DNA of 64,000 bases, from contig NZ_MJAH01000014.1 in the NCBI RefSeq assembly GCF_001746295.1, positions 59,681 through 123,680 of the forward strand. The letters are read 5' to 3'. Every line of letters starts with the position of its first letter. The stretch's first letter is position 1. Origin of the DNA: Streptomyces sp. LUP47B. Its GTDB lineage: Bacteria; Actinomycetota; Actinomycetes; Streptomycetales; Streptomycetaceae. Positions 42,994 to 52,700 of the stretch are shown in pieces. A model generated the notes under the pieces. It made no database searches. It was given only the letters and a program-made list of their open reading frames with translations, and was not told the origin of the DNA. The position numbers were made by a program, and so were the translations under genes.

Positions 42994-44019
42994 ATGCAGC
43001 TGAGAACCGTACTCGCCACCACCACCGCGGCTCTGGCGGCGGCGGCCTGCCTCGCGGCCACGGGCCCGGCGCGGGCCGCCGCGCCGGTGAGCCACGCCTG
43101 CTCCCCGTCCGTCTCCCTCGACCGCTTCTCCGACGCGCTCGACAAGACGGCGTACGACGGCACCTTCGTCGGAAACTTCTCCGCGCTCGCGGTGGACGGG
43201 GACGGCTCGCTCGCCGCCCTCTCGGACCGCTCCTCGCTGTTCTCCCTGGACGCGAGGACGCTCGCGCCCACGTCGGTCGTCCCGCTCGTCGACGAGAAGG
43301 GCGCCGCGCTGGACTCCGAGGGCCTGGTGATCGACCGGGACGGCACCCGGCTGGTCACCTCGGAGACCGAGCCGTCCATCCGCCGCTACGGCACCGACGG
43401 CACGATCCTCGACCGCCTCCCCGTCCCGGCCTCCCTCCAGGTGGCCCCGGCGGGCCGCGCCACGTCGAACCAGACCTTCGAGGGCCTGACCCTCATGAAC
43501 GGCGGCCGCACCCTGCTCGCCTCCATGGAGTACGCGCTCTCCGGCGACACGGCCGGCATCGTCCGCTTCCAGACCTGGCGGCGCCACCACGGCCGTTTCG
43601 AGCCCGCGGCCCAGTACGCCTACCGCACCGACGCCGCCTTCCTCGGCGTTCCCGAGGTCCAGGCCCTCCCCGACGGCCGCCTCCTCGTCCTGGAGCGCGG
43701 CTTCACCTCCGGCGTCGGCAACACGGTCCGCCTGTACCTGGCCGATCCCCGCCACGCGACGGACACGAGCGGCGTCGAGAATCTGACGGGCCAGTCCGGA
43801 GTGCGCCTGATCAAGAAGACCCTGCTCACGGACATCGCGAGCTGCCCGACCCTGGGCGCGACGGCCAAGCAGCCCCAGCCGAACCCGCTCCTCGACAACA
43901 TCGAGGGCATGGTCGTCACGGGCGTGGGCAAGGGCCGCCTCAAGGTCCTCCTGGTCAGCGACGACAACCAGAACGCGGTGCAGACGACCCGGTTCTACTA
44001 CCTGAGGGTGCGGGTCTGA
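42994..44019 (+). CDS. Secreted phytase-like esterase (esterase-like activity of phytase family)
   Basis: 341 aa. Signal peptide (about 1-28, TTTAALAAAACLAATGPARA) then a beta-propeller-like phytase-like domain with NFSALAVDGDGSLAALSDRS, DSEGLVIDRDGTRLVTSETE and NIEGMVVTGVGKGRLKVLLV. Such proteins are exported and may hydrolyse phosphoesters. The metal or substrate ligands are not obvious from sequence. The ATG at 42994 is preferred over GTG at 42985 because TACGGT is placed as a -10 for a leaderless message. Confidence 0.85.
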   Translation: MQLRTVLATTTAALAAAACLAATGPARAAAPVSHACSPSVSLDRFSDALDKTAYDGTFVGNFSALAVDGDGSLAALSDRSSLFSLDARTLAPTSVVPLVDEKGAALDSEGLVIDRDGTRLVTSETEPSIRRYGTDGTILDRLPVPASLQVAPAGRATSNQTFEGLTLMNGGRTLLASMEYALSGDTAGIVRFQTWRRHHGRFEPAAQYAYRTDAAFLGVPEVQALPDGRLLVLERGFTSGVGNTVRLYLADPRHATDTSGVENLTGQSGVRLIKKTLLTDIASCPTLGATAKQPQPNPLLDNIEGMVVTGVGKGRLKVLLVSDDNQNAVQTTRFYYLRVRV

Positions 44020-44112
44020 CCCAGGGGAATGTTGCGGAGGGATGAAATCCGCTTGGTTTCGCGTTGGTGTCTTCCGGCAGATCAGGTCGATGGACACACC
44101 GGAGGGCACCGC

Positions 44113-47100
44113 GTGGAACCGCAACGGGGATGGGCACGACGACTGGCCGGGTACGCCTGGCGTTACCCCAAGGACGTCGTCCTCGCTCTGGGCTCCTCCC
44201 TCGGCGGCATGGCCGTCATGGCGATCGTCCCCCTGATCACCAAGGTGATCATCGACGACGTCATCGGTGACCACACCCGGGACATGGCCCCGTGGGCCGG
44301 CGCCCTGGTCGTCGCGGCGGTCCTGGTCTACGTCCTCACCTACATCCGCCGCTACTACGGCGGCCGGCTCGCCCTCGACGTCCAGCACGACCTGCGCACG
44401 GAGATGTTCGGCACGATCACCCGGCTCGACGGCCGCCGCCAGGACGAGCTGTCCACGGGCCAGGTCGTCGGCCGGGCCACCAGCGACCTCCAGCTGATCC
44501 AGGGCCTGCTCTTCATGCTGCCGATGACGATCGGCAACTTCGCCCTCTTCCTGATCTCCCTGGTCGTGATGGCCTGGCTGTCGATCCCGCTCACCCTGGT
44601 CGCCCTGGCGGTGGCCCCGGCCCTGTGGTGGATCGCCAAGCGCTCCCGTTCCAAGCTGCACCCCGCCACCTGGTACGCCCAGGCCCAGGCCGCCGCCGTC
44701 GCGGGCGTGGTCGACGGTGCAGTCAGCGGCGTACGCGTGGTCAAGGGCTTCGGTCAGGAGGACCAGGAGACCGGAAAGCTCAGGGAGGTCGGCCGCCGCC
44801 TCTACGCGGGCCGCCTGCGCACGATCCGCTTCAACTCGAAGTACACCCCGGCCCTCCAGGCCGTCCCCGCCCTCGGCCAGGTCGCGATGCTGGCCGTCGG
44901 CGGCTGGCTCGCGGTCCGCGGCCACATCACGCTCGGCACCTTCGTCGCCTTCTCCACCTACCTCGCCCAGCTCGTCGGCCCGGTCCGCATGCTCGCCATG
45001 GTCCTCACGGTCGGCCAGCAGGCCCGCGCCGGCACCGAGCGCGTCCTGGAGCTGATCGACACCGAGCCGTACCTGAAGGACGGCACCAAGGAGCTTCCCG
45101 CCGAGTCCCCGGCCACCGTCGAGTTCGACGACGTCTCCTTCGGTTACGACGACGAGCGCCCGGTTCTCGACGGACTGAGCTTCGAGATCCGCGCCGGCGA
45201 GACCCTCGCGGTCGTCGGCTCCTCCGGCTCGGGCAAGTCCACCGTCTCCCTGCTCCTGCCGCGCTTCTACGACGTCACCCACGGCGCCGTCCTGATCGGC
45301 GGCCACGACGTCCGCGAGCTCACCCTGGACTCCCTGCGGGCCGCGATCGGCCTGGTCCCCGAGGACTCCTTCCTGTTCTCGGACACGGTCCGCAACAACA
45401 TCGCGTACGGCCGTCCCGACGCGACGCAGGAGGAGGTCGAGAAGGCCGCCCGCGCCGCCCAGGCGGACCGTTTCATCGCCGCGCTCCCCGAGGGCTACGA
45501 CACCACGGTCGGCGAGCACGGCCTCACCCTCTCCGGTGGCCAGCGTCAGCGCGTGGCGCTGGCCCGGGCGATCCTCACCGACCCGCGCCTGCTCGTCCTG
45601 GACGACGCCACCTCCGCCGTGGACGCGCAGGTCGAGCACGAGATCCACGAGGCCCTGAAGCAGGTCATGGAGGGCCGCACGACCCTGCTGATCGCCCACC
45701 GGCGCTCCACCCTGAACCTCGCCGACCGCATCGCCGTCCTCGAGAACGGCCGCCTCGCCGACCTCGGCACCCACGACGAGCTCCAGGAGCGCTCGGCCCT
45801 CTACCGCCGCCTGCTCACCGACCCCGACGGTCTCGGTGGCACATCCCCGGGCCACGCCCACCCGGCCGCCGTACAGGCCGTGGACGAGGACACCTCCGTA
45901 CGCGAGGAGCTGGACGCCGAGTTCGACGCCGAGCGCGGAGTCACCCCCCGCCTGTGGACCGGTGACCGCGAGCCCAAGGACACGGCTCTGGCCGGCACTC
46001 CGGCCACCCCCGAACTCCTCGCCGAGGTCGAGGCGTTGCCCCCGGCGACGGACACCCCCGACATCGACGAGGCGCGCGCGGTCACGCCCGAGGAGTCGTA
46101 CGGTCTGCGACGGCTGCTGCGGGGCTTCGGGCGGCCGCTGCTGATCAGCCTGGGCCTGGTCGCCGTGGACGCCGGCATGGGCCTGCTGCTCCCGGTGATG
46201 ATCCGGCACGGCATCGACGACGGTGTCTCGCGGATGGCCGTGGGCGCGATCTGGACGGCGACCGCGCTGGCCCTGCTCTCGGTCCTCGTCCAGTGGGCGG
46301 CCCAGATCGGCGAGACCCGGATGACCGGACGCACCGGCGAACGGGTCCTGTACTCCCTGCGGCTGAAGATCTTCGCCCAGCTCCAGCGGCTCGGACTCGA
46401 CTACTACGAGCGGGAGTTGACGGGCCGGATCATGACGAGGATGACGACGGACGTCGACGCCCTCTCCACCTTCCTGCAGACCGGCCTGGTCACCGCGTTC
46501 GTCTCGGTCGTCACCTTCTTCGGCATCATGGGCGCCCTGCTGGTGCTCGACGTGCAGCTGGCCCTGGTCGTCTTCGCGACGCTCCCGCCGCTGATCGTCG
46601 CCACGTACTTCTTCCGCAAGGCGAGCGTGAAGGCGTACGAACTCGCCCGTGAACGCGTCTCGCTGGTCAACGCCGACCTCCAGGAGTCGGTGTCCGGGCT
46701 GCGGATCGTGCAGGCGTTCCGCCGGGAGCGGGACGGCGGGGCGCGCTTCGCGGAGCGCAGCGACAGTTACCGCCAGGCCCGCACCCGGGGCCAGTGGCTG
46801 ATCTCGATCTACTTCCCCTTCGTCCAGCTGCTGTCCTCGGTGGCCGCCGCGGCCGTGCTGATCGCGGGTGCGGGCCGGGTGGACGCGGCGACCCTGACGA
46901 CCGGCGCGCTGGTCGCCTACCTCCTCTACATCGACCTGTTCTTCGCCCCGGTCCAGCAGCTCTCCCAGGTCTTCGACGGCTACCAGCAGGCGACAGTCTC
47001 CCTGGGCCGCATCCAGGAGCTGCTCCGGGAACCGACGTCCACGAAGGCGGCCGAGGAGCCCCTGGACGTCCTGTCGTTGCGGGGCGAGGTGGCCTTCGAG

Positions 47101-47826
47101 AACGTGCACTTCGCGTACGGGGACGACGAGGAGGCCCTCGGCGGCATCGACCTGAAGATCCCCGCCGGGCAGACGGTCGCGTTCGTCGGCGAGACCGGCG
47201 CGGGCAAGTCCACCGTGGTCAAACTGGTGGCCCGGTTCTACGACCCGACGGGCGGCCGGGTGACGGTCGACGGCTCGGACCTGCGCGCCCTTGACCTGAC
47301 CTCCTACCGCCACCGCCTCGGCGTGGTCCCCCAGGAGGCCTACCTCTTCCAGGGCACGGTCCGCGACGCCATCGCCTACGGGCGCCCGGACGCCACCGAC
47401 GCCGAGGTCGAGGCGGCGGCCCGCGCGGTCGGCGCCCACGAGATGATCGCCACGCTGGAGGGCGGCTACCTCCACGAGGTCGCCGAACGCGGCCGCAACC
47501 TCTCCGCGGGCCAGCGCCAGCTGATCGCGCTCGCCCGGGCGGAGCTGGTCGACCCGGACATCCTGCTCCTCGACGAGGCCACGGCAGCCCTCGACCTCGC
47601 CACCGAGGCCCTGGTCAACCAGGCCACCGACCGTCTCGCGGGCCGCCGCACCACCCTCGTCGTGGCCCACCGCCTGACCACGGCGGCCCGCGCCGACCGC
47701 GTCGTGGTGATGGATCACGGCCGCGTGGTCGAGGACGGAACCCACGACGAACTGCTCGCGCTGGAGGGGCGGTACGCGGGGTTGTGGCGGACGTTCGTGG
47801 GGGAGGACGCGCCCGCGCCGGCCTGA
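44113..47826 (+). CDS. Fused double ABC exporter (two membrane domains and two ATPases in one chain)
   Basis: 1237 aa, arranged TMD-NBD-TMD-NBD. First half: six TM helices (about 20-300), Walker A GSSGSGKST (about 369), LSGGQRQR, Walker B LLVLDDATSAVD. A charged linker of about 100 residues follows (590-690). Second half: TM helices (about 695-980), Walker A GETGAGKST (about 1025), LSAGQRQL, Walker B ILLLDEATAALD. The first Walker B ends in Asp (LDDAT) where the catalytic Glu usually is, so site one is probably degenerate and site two active. The GTG start has GGAGGG 6 nt upstream. Substrate unknown. The 3' end is partly duplicated downstream. Confidence 0.92.
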   Translation: MEPQRGWARRLAGYAWRYPKDVVLALGSSLGGMAVMAIVPLITKVIIDDVIGDHTRDMAPWAGALVVAAVLVYVLTYIRRYYGGRLALDVQHDLRTEMFGTITRLDGRRQDELSTGQVVGRATSDLQLIQGLLFMLPMTIGNFALFLISLVVMAWLSIPLTLVALAVAPALWWIAKRSRSKLHPATWYAQAQAAAVAGVVDGAVSGVRVVKGFGQEDQETGKLREVGRRLYAGRLRTIRFNSKYTPALQAVPALGQVAMLAVGGWLAVRGHITLGTFVAFSTYLAQLVGPVRMLAMVLTVGQQARAGTERVLELIDTEPYLKDGTKELPAESPATVEFDDVSFGYDDERPVLDGLSFEIRAGETLAVVGSSGSGKSTVSLLLPRFYDVTHGAVLIGGHDVRELTLDSLRAAIGLVPEDSFLFSDTVRNNIAYGRPDATQEEVEKAARAAQADRFIAALPEGYDTTVGEHGLTLSGGQRQRVALARAILTDPRLLVLDDATSAVDAQVEHEIHEALKQVMEGRTTLLIAHRRSTLNLADRIAVLENGRLADLGTHDELQERSALYRRLLTDPDGLGGTSPGHAHPAAVQAVDEDTSVREELDAEFDAERGVTPRLWTGDREPKDTALAGTPATPELLAEVEALPPATDTPDIDEARAVTPEESYGLRRLLRGFGRPLLISLGLVAVDAGMGLLLPVMIRHGIDDGVSRMAVGAIWTATALALLSVLVQWAAQIGETRMTGRTGERVLYSLRLKIFAQLQRLGLDYYERELTGRIMTRMTTDVDALSTFLQTGLVTAFVSVVTFFGIMGALLVLDVQLALVVFATLPPLIVATYFFRKASVKAYELARERVSLVNADLQESVSGLRIVQAFRRERDGGARFAERSDSYRQARTRGQWLISIYFPFVQLLSSVAAAAVLIAGAGRVDAATLTTGALVAYLLYIDLFFAPVQQLSQVFDGYQQATVSLGRIQELLREPTSTKAAEEPLDVLSLRGEVAFENVHFAYGDDEEALGGIDLKIPAGQTVAFVGETGAGKSTVVKLVARFYDPTGGRVTVDGSDLRALDLTSYRHRLGVVPQEAYLFQGTVRDAIAYGRPDATDAEVEAAARAVGAHEMIATLEGGYLHEVAERGRNLSAGQRQLIALARAELVDPDILLLDEATAALDLATEALVNQATDRLAGRRTTLVVAHRLTTAARADRVVVMDHGRVVEDGTHDELLALEGRYAGLWRTFVGEDAPAPA

Positions 47827-47948
47827 CCGGATCCCGGAGCTCCGGCATGCGGCCACATCGAGCGCCGGACGGAGTCCGGCCGGTCGTCCCGAAGCCGGGG
47901 AGGCCCGCCAGGGCCGAGCGGTGCGAGGGCGACATCGGGAGGTTCTGC

Positions 47949-48059
47949 CACGGCCGCGCGGTCGAGGACGGAACCCACGACGAACTGCTGGCGCTGGAGG
48001 GGCGGTACGCCGAGTTGTGGCGGACGTTCGTGGGGGAGCCGGTCGAGGTGTCCGGCTGA
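47949..48059 (+). pseudogene. Duplicated 3' tail of the ABC exporter gene
   Basis: Bases 47949-48038 match 47716-47805 at a constant 233-bp offset with only a few mismatches and no gaps. It reads HGRAVEDGTHDELLALEGRY then AELWRTFVGEPVEVSG and a stop at 48057-48059. There is no ATPase core or start codon before it. The 120 bp between the copies (47827-47948) are not recognisable. This is either a partial duplication or the last remnant of a deleted neighbouring ABC gene. Confidence 0.8.
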
Positions 48060-48132
48060 CGGTCGTGCAACCGTCCGACATACGCTCTGCGTCCGTACAC
48101 CTGTACGCCTAAGAGCTGCGGGAGGGACGGCA

Positions 48133-48522
48133 GTGAAGAGTGGAGCGATGCGGCGGCTGGCGGTGGGACTGGCCGTGACGGTGGCGGCCGGGATGCTCGG
48201 GGTCGCCGTGCCGGGACAGGCGCAGGCCGCGGCCTCGTCCTGCGAGGGGCGCAAGGTCAGGTCGTTCCCGTTCTCGACCGGCACGGTGGAGGTGTACAAG
48301 CGGCGCGGTTACGTGTGCGCGGTCACCCTTCCCAAGCGCCCCGGGGTCCGGCAGCACATGAAGGTGAGTCTGCGCGCCTACGGGCTGCGGCCGGTCGAGG
48401 ACGTGGGCCGGTACAAGTACCGGGCCGGTCCGGTCACCGTGCACGCCGGGCAGCGGAAGGTGTGGGTCAAGGGCGAGGTCGGCCGGGGCAAGTACGACTC
48501 GGACGGCTGGATCCGGCTCTGA
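48133..48522 (+). CDS. Small secreted protein, unknown function
   Basis: 129 aa with a Sec signal peptide (about 6-32, MRRLAVGLAVTVAAGMLGVA then PGQAQAAA) and a mature part of about 95 residues rich in Lys/Arg with two cysteines (SSCEGRKV, GYVCAVTL) that may form a disulfide. No domain is recognised. GTG start at 48133 with GGGAGGGACGG upstream. It stands alone after the ABC tail fragment. Confidence 0.75.
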   Translation: MKSGAMRRLAVGLAVTVAAGMLGVAVPGQAQAAASSCEGRKVRSFPFSTGTVEVYKRRGYVCAVTLPKRPGVRQHMKVSLRAYGLRPVEDVGRYKYRAGPVTVHAGQRKVWVKGEVGRGKYDSDGWIRL

Positions 48523-48632
48523 GACACAGGTTTCTGACAGGGTTTTCCCCATCGAGGCGTCACCTCCCCTGGTGCGGATGGGACTTGCGCCGCTAGCGTC
48601 CGGCGGACATCTGTACTCACAGGGGAGGGTGC

Positions 48633-50072
48633 ATGCGCAAGGCGCTCAGATGGCTTCTCACGCTGGTCGTGCTCATCGGCACGGTCAGCACGGCAGGGGC
48701 GGCCACCGCCGCCGAGCCGGAGGCCGACGGCACCGGTGCCACCACCGACATCAAGGATCAGCTCCTCGCCATCCCGGGGATGAGCCTGATCGAGGAGAAG
48801 CCGTACACCGGCTACCGCTTCTTCGTCCTGAACTACACCCAGCCGGTCGACCACCGGCACCCGTCCAAGGGCACGTTCCAGCAGCGGATCACCGTGCTCC
48901 ACAGGGACGTCAGTCGGCCGACGGTCTTCTACACCGGCGGCTACAGCGTCTCGACGACGCCGAGCCGCCGCGAGCCGACCCAGATCGTGGACGGCAACCA
49001 GGTCTCCATGGAGTACCGCTTCTTCACGCCCTCCCGGCCCGACCCGGCCGACTGGACCAAGCTGGACATCTGGCAGGCGGCCAGTGACCAGCACCGCATC
49101 TTCAAGGCGCTGAAGAAGATCTACTCGAGGAACTGGATCTCCACGGGCGGCTCCAAGGGCGGCATGACCGCCACCTACTTCGAGCGCTTCTACCCGCGCG
49201 ACATGGACGGCGTCGTCGCCTACGTCGCCCCCAACGACGTGGTGAACGACGAGGACTCGGCGTACGACCGCTTCTTCGAGAAGGTCGGCACCAAGGAGTG
49301 CCGAGACCGGCTGAACGCGGTGCAGCGCGAGGCCCTGGTGCGGCGCGAGCCGCTGGAGAAGAAGTACGCCCAGTACGCGGCGGCGGAGGGCTTCACCTTC
49401 ACCACCGTCGGCAGCCTGGACCGGGCCTACGAGGCGGTCGTCCTCGACTACGTCTGGGGCTTCTGGCAGTACAACCTGCTGGCCAACTGCGGTGACGACG
49501 AGCTCATCCCGCCGAACGCGAAGACCGCGACCGACGACCAGATCTGGAACTCGATCGACACCGTCTCCGGGTTCTCCTTCTACACCGACCAGGGCCTCGC
49601 GCCGTACACGCCGTACTACTACCAGGCGGCCACCCAGCTCGGTGCCCCGACGATCCACTTCCCGCACATCGAGAAGAAGTACGTGCGCTACGGCTACCAG
49701 CCGCCGCGCAACTTCGTCCCGCGGGACATCCCGACGAAGTTCCAGCCGTACGCGATGCGGGACGTGGACAACTGGGTGCGGAGCAACGCCCGTCACATGC
49801 TCTACGTGTACGGCCAGAACGACCCGTGGGGCGGGGAGCGGTTCCGCGTCGACAAGGGGGCGAAGGACGCGTACGTGTTCACCGCGCCCGGTATGAACCA
49901 CGGGGCGAACGTCGCCGGTCTGGTCGCCGACCAGAAGGCGTTCGCCACGGCCAGGATCCTCGCCTGGGCGGGCGTCCCGGCCACGGCCGTGACCGAGGCG
50001 AAGCCGCTCGCGAAGTTCGACAAGAAGCTGGACGTACGGGACGTGGAGCGCGAGCCCGCCCTGCGTCCGTAG
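48633..50072 (+). CDS. Secreted S37-family tripeptidyl aminopeptidase
   Basis: 479 aa. Signal peptide (about 1-26, WLLTLVVLIGTVSTAGA). Peptidase family S37 (PS-10), common in Streptomyces: nucleophile Ser in ISTGGSKGGMTATYFER (about residue 173), Asp in YVYGQNDPWGGERFRV and His in GMNHGANVAG near the C-terminus. It should remove N-terminal tripeptides outside the cell as part of protein nutrition. The ATG has GGGGAGGG just upstream. Confidence 0.93.
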   Translation: MRKALRWLLTLVVLIGTVSTAGAATAAEPEADGTGATTDIKDQLLAIPGMSLIEEKPYTGYRFFVLNYTQPVDHRHPSKGTFQQRITVLHRDVSRPTVFYTGGYSVSTTPSRREPTQIVDGNQVSMEYRFFTPSRPDPADWTKLDIWQAASDQHRIFKALKKIYSRNWISTGGSKGGMTATYFERFYPRDMDGVVAYVAPNDVVNDEDSAYDRFFEKVGTKECRDRLNAVQREALVRREPLEKKYAQYAAAEGFTFTTVGSLDRAYEAVVLDYVWGFWQYNLLANCGDDELIPPNAKTATDDQIWNSIDTVSGFSFYTDQGLAPYTPYYYQAATQLGAPTIHFPHIEKKYVRYGYQPPRNFVPRDIPTKFQPYAMRDVDNWVRSNARHMLYVYGQNDPWGGERFRVDKGAKDAYVFTAPGMNHGANVAGLVADQKAFATARILAWAGVPATAVTEAKPLAKFDKKLDVRDVEREPALRP

Positions 50073-50083
50073 CCCGCTCGGCG

Positions 50084-50112
50084 CGCCCGGCCGGGATCAC
50101 AACGGCCGGGCG
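50084..50112. terminator. Hairpin between converging peptidase and lipoprotein genes
   Basis: CGCCCGGCCG (50084-50093) pairs with CGGCCGGGCG (50103-50112) around a 9-nt loop. It overlaps the stop codon of the minus-strand lipoprotein and lies 12 nt after the peptidase stop. Confidence 0.7.
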
Positions 50113-50744
50113 CAGCCGACCGGTTGAGCGCCGCCGAGCTGGACGTACAGAGCTGTCGACAGCGGGCACCGGCTGCGCTCGGTGACCGCCTTCACCACCT
50201 TGTACTGCGGTTTCTTCGCACCCGTGCCGTCACAGGCGGTCTCCCTGACCTGCCCGCTGCCCGAGCCGTACACGCAGTCGCCGACGATGGTCCGCGGTCC
50301 GCCCCCGCCGCCGGGGTCACCGGGATGCGGCGGTTCCAGGTTGCGCATGCAGGCGTATCCCTGCGGCACCGCCCCGTCGCCGTCCTCGTCGGAGATCTGG
50401 CTCTGCTCACTGATGTGCAGCACGAAGTCGGTGGTCGCCGGGCACGGTGGCCCGCCGGCCGGGGTGCCGTCGTGCCGGGCGACGACCCGCGCCGCTGCCC
50501 GCTCACTGGTGCAGGGCACCTCGGTGAAACTGGCCTTGCCGAAGGAGCTGCACTCGTCGACCGCGAGGAACACCGCGCCGAAACCGGAGGCCCGCGTCGC
50601 GGACGGCGAGACCGGGGCCGTGGTGCTGGGCCCTTCGTCGCTCTCCCCGCCGGCCGCCGACTGTGTGCACCCCGTCAGCAGGGCGGCGAGCAGCGCCAGC
50701 AGTACACACACCACCCCCGTGGAAAACCTGTCGCGCATCGCCAT
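50097..50744 (-). CDS. Putative lipoprotein, unknown function
   Basis: 215 aa. A lipoprotein signal (VVCVLLALLAALLTGC, lipobox LTGC at about Cys26) is followed by a Ser/Thr/Pro-rich linker and a domain with six or more cysteines (VDECSSFGKASFTEVPCTSE, GYACMRNLEP, IVGDCVYGSG) typical of small actinobacterial surface proteins with disulfides. No function is known. It faces the S37 peptidase gene across a shared hairpin. Confidence 0.8.
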   Translation of the reverse strand: MAMRDRFSTGVVCVLLALLAALLTGCTQSAAGGESDEGPSTTAPVSPSATRASGFGAVFLAVDECSSFGKASFTEVPCTSERAAARVVARHDGTPAGGPPCPATTDFVLHISEQSQISDEDGDGAVPQGYACMRNLEPPHPGDPGGGGGPRTIVGDCVYGSGSGQVRETACDGTGAKKPQYKVVKAVTERSRCPLSTALYVQLGGAQPVGCARPL

Positions 50745-50872
50745 CCCCCCGCACTGCCCCCACCGCCCAGCGTGACCGTCGCGGCGGGGCCACGCCAGAC
50801 GTGTGGGGGCCTTTGCGCCTTTTGGGGAGTGATGTACGAGTTGCGAGTCGTACGGGAACTACGTCCCGCGTG

Positions 50873-52669
50873 CTATCGGCCGTACGACAGCCCGTACCCG
50901 ACCGGGTACAGCACCTTCGCCGGATCGTCCGCCCGCTGCACCGGCACCGGCAGCCTCCCGCGCGGCGCCGCCTTCCCGGCGATCACCCGTGCCGCCGCCC
51001 GCAGTTCGACGTCGGTCCAGGAGTAGGCCGCCAGGTATGCCGGGACGGTGGGCAGCTGGGCCACGTCGTAGGGGTTGCGGATCGCGACCGCCACCACCGG
51101 CCTCCCGGTCGCCACGAGCTGCTCGACGAGTGTCCTCTGGGCGGCCGTGATGTTGTACGTCCCCACGATCACCGCGTCCGCGTCCCGCGCGGCGGCGACG
51201 GCCTGGGCGACGGTGGCCGCGGAGGGAGCCGTACCGGTCGGCAGGGCGGTGGCCGTGAAGCCCAGTTCGGTGAGGGCGGCGGCGAGCACCCCGGTCGGCG
51301 GGCCCGTCGTACCGGAGGGCGAGGCGGGGTCGGCGCCCACCACGAGCAGCTTGCGGTGGGTGCCGCGGTTCAGGGGCAGCAGTCGCCCCTCGTTGACCAG
51401 CAGGGTGGTCGTCCGCTCGGCGATCCGGTCGGCTTCGGCGAGGTGGGCCGGGGTGCCGACGGTCCGGGTGACGCCGTCGTGACCGACGTACGGCTCCTCG
51501 AAGAGGCGCAGCCGGGCCTTGAGCCGCAGGATCCGCAGGATCGACTCGTCGAGCCGCGCCTCGGTGAGCTCGCCGCCCTGTACGGCCTTCAGGACGGCGT
51601 TCCACGCCACGTCCAGGGAGGGCGGGTTGAGGAGCTGGTCGACACCGGCCTTGAGGGCGAGGACGGGGACACGGTCGTCGCCGTACTTCGTGCGGACGCC
51701 CTCCATGCCGAGGGAGTCCGTGACCACGACCCCGTCGTAGCCGAGTTCGCCGCGCAGGATGCCGGTGACGATCGGGTGGGAGAGGGTGGCCGGGTCACCG
51801 GAGGGGTCGAGGGCCGGGAACTGGATGTGCGCGGTCATGATCGAGTCGATGTCGGCGCGGATCGCGGCCCGGAACGGGACGGCGTCCAGCTTCCCCCACA
51901 GCTCCCGGCTGTGGGTGATGACGGGGAAGCCGTAGTGGCTGTCGACCGCGGTGTCCCCGTGCCCCGGGAAGTGCTTGGCGGTCGCGGCGACCCCGGCGCC
52001 CTGGTACCCGGCGACCTCGGCGGCCACGAGACCGGCGACTTTTTGGGGGTCGGCGCCGAAGGAGCGGACGCCGATGACGGGGTTGGCCGGGTTGACGTTG
52101 ACGTCGGCGACGGGGGAGTAGTTCTGCCGGATGCCGATGGCTCGCAGTTCCCGCCCCGCGATCCTGCCGAGTGTGCGGGCGTCCTTGCGCGCTCCACCCG
52201 CACCGATCGCCATGGCGCCCGGGAAGAGAGTGGCGGGCTCGCCGACCCGGCAGACGATGCCGTGCTCCTGGTCGGTGGAGACGAGGACGGGCAGTCCGCG
52301 CGGCTGTCGCAGGGACGCCTGCTGGATGCCGTTGGACAGGTCGGCGATCTGGTGCGGATCACGGGTGTTGTGCGCCCAGGTGAAGTAGATGATCCCGCCC
52401 ACCCGGTACCTGGCGATCATCTCGGCGGCCGTACGGACGCCGATCTCCTTGAGGTTGGCGTCGACGTCGGCCTGGTCGGGGGCGGTGGCGGAGTGGCCGT
52501 AGACCCGCATCACGAAGAGCTGGCCGACCTTCTCCTCGAGCGTCATACGGGAGATGAGAGAGCGGAGTTTGTGGTCGTGCTTCTTGTCGTCCGCGTGTGC
52601 GGTCCCGCTGACGGCGAACGAGGCGGCGACGCCTGCTGTGGCGGCGAGGACGGTACGTCTGGAGGGCAC
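50873..52669 (-). CDS. Secreted GH3 beta-N-acetylhexosaminidase-like enzyme
   Basis: 598 aa. An N-terminal signal that resembles TAT (PSRRTVLAATAGVAASFAVS) precedes a glycoside hydrolase family 3 barrel (about 45-390) with NagZ-type motifs: KHFPGHGDTAVDSHYG (acid/base His) and VVVTDSLGMEGV (nucleophile Asp). A GH3 C-terminal domain follows (about 430-590). It should release N-acetylglucosamine from wall or chitin fragments outside the cell. The GTG start at 52669 is preceded by AAGGAGCGCAC. A long inverted repeat lies upstream. Confidence 0.92.
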   Translation of the reverse strand: MPSRRTVLAATAGVAASFAVSGTAHADDKKHDHKLRSLISRMTLEEKVGQLFVMRVYGHSATAPDQADVDANLKEIGVRTAAEMIARYRVGGIIYFTWAHNTRDPHQIADLSNGIQQASLRQPRGLPVLVSTDQEHGIVCRVGEPATLFPGAMAIGAGGARKDARTLGRIAGRELRAIGIRQNYSPVADVNVNPANPVIGVRSFGADPQKVAGLVAAEVAGYQGAGVAATAKHFPGHGDTAVDSHYGFPVITHSRELWGKLDAVPFRAAIRADIDSIMTAHIQFPALDPSGDPATLSHPIVTGILRGELGYDGVVVTDSLGMEGVRTKYGDDRVPVLALKAGVDQLLNPPSLDVAWNAVLKAVQGGELTEARLDESILRILRLKARLRLFEEPYVGHDGVTRTVGTPAHLAEADRIAERTTTLLVNEGRLLPLNRGTHRKLLVVGADPASPSGTTGPPTGVLAAALTELGFTATALPTGTAPSAATVAQAVAAARDADAVIVGTYNITAAQRTLVEQLVATGRPVVAVAIRNPYDVAQLPTVPAYLAAYSWTDVELRAAARVIAGKAAPRGRLPVPVQRADDPAKVLYPVGYGLSYGR

Positions 52670-52700
52670 GTGCGCTCCTTCCGGAGGTGATCCGCTGAAG

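Noticed and set aside
42967..48081. Very long minus-strand reading frame (over 1700 codons) opposite the phytase-like and ABC genes
   Set aside because: It is the antisense of well-supported genes. Its composition (Arg, Gly, Val, Asp, His repeats) is what high G+C third-position bias produces on the opposite strand, and it has no domain.
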